Part shown: positions 52,000-52,095 of the stretch, piece after piece | Layout: each line of letters starts with the position of its first letter | How positions within the stretch are numbered: position 1 is the first letter of the stretch | DNA from: Oscillibacter sp. | GTDB lineage: Bacteria > Bacillota > Clostridia > Oscillospirales > Oscillospiraceae | Direction of reading: 5' to 3' | Length of the DNA stretch: 52,095 bases | Assembly: GCA_022797935.1 (NCBI GenBank) | Contig: JAAWLO010000009.1 | Span: 1 to 52,095, forward strand | Notes under the pieces: generated by a model | Databases searched by the model: none | The model's input: the letters and a program-made list of their open reading frames with translations, nothing else | What the model was told of the DNA's origin: nothing | Program-made: the position numbers and the translations under genes

Positions 52000-52095
52000 G
52001 CCTTGTTTGAAAAATGGCAAAACGCCGTTTCAGGGCATCTTTTTCTGCCAGGACTGCGTTGATTGGACTGGAAATCCGTCAGGATTCCTGCGTCC
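52000..52095. other. Window end, no gene seen
   Basis: After the last stop codon no terminator with a T-run, promoter or reading frame can be supported. The sequence is less GC-rich than the genes before it, and might belong to an intergenic repeat. Confidence 0.4.

Noticed and set aside
52040-52070. Similarity of the window's end to the repeat at 1-192 (ACTGCGTTGA)
   Set aside because: Only 10 bases match and the flanks differ; this is too short to call a repeat copy.

Overview
The window looks like a chromosomal segment of a GC-rich, Gram-positive anaerobe of class Clostridia, most likely the Oscillospiraceae (Flavonifractor/Oscillibacter/Lawsonibacter-like). The indicators are AGGAGG-type ribosome binding sites, a leucine T-box leader, long-form HPF, DUF4364 and DUF3048 (YerB) proteins, the rpsF-ssb-rpsR cluster, a FapA/CheX/CheY set and a short-type leuC. 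No rRNA, tRNA, CRISPR array, phage or complete insertion sequence was seen. The family-level assignment is inference.

Layout. 1-4.1 kb (- strand): a palindromic repeat, then a three-gene redox operon (FAD oxidoreductase, D-2-hydroxyacid dehydrogenase, iron alcohol dehydrogenase). 4.3-6.3 kb (-): a cysteine-rich protein of unknown role and a YerB-like lipoprotein. 6.5-9.2 kb (+): DUF4364 regulator, hpf, rpsF-ssb-rpsR. 9.3-12 kb: an alkyltransferase-domain protein (-), then a transglutaminase-like lipoprotein and an EEP-fold hydrolase (+). 12.0-18.2 kb (-): F-type ATP synthase operon atpB-E-F-A-G-D-C. It has no separate atpH; the C-terminal domain of the delta subunit appears to be fused to the front of AtpA. 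18.4-24.2 kb (-): an MMPL/RND transporter translationally coupled to a large GLUG-repeat/coiled-coil surface protein. 24.3-24.5 kb: a 169-bp MITE-like element. 24.6-27.3 kb (-): fapA-cheX-cheY without flagellar genes. 27.5-28.0 kb (-): a GNAT acetyltransferase. 28.2-33.1 kb (+): T-box-controlled leuACDB.

33.3-52 kb (+): a strong promoter (TTGAAA-17 bp-TATAAT) heads an unbroken run of eleven co-oriented genes: exported vWA protein, large tubulin-like GTPase, two unrecognised proteins, a zinc-finger TRAFAC-like P-loop GTPase, a GAP1-like protein, a degenerate protein kinase fold, a Sel1-repeat membrane protein, a polytopic membrane protein, a membrane vWA protein and a second, shorter GAP1-like paralogue. 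Tubulin-like + vWA + distinct GTPase is the core of a membrane-remodelling system predicted by comparative genomics (Makarova and Koonin, 2010) and, to my knowledge, uncharacterised by experiment. The kinase-like, Sel1, polytopic and unknown partners make this version much more elaborate. From topology I infer two extracytoplasmic vWA sensors or adhesion modules anchored in the membrane, signalling to a cytosolic tubulin/GTPase/GAP1 machine. No toxin or nuclease is encoded in it, so an envelope or cytoskeletal role looks more likely than abortive defence.
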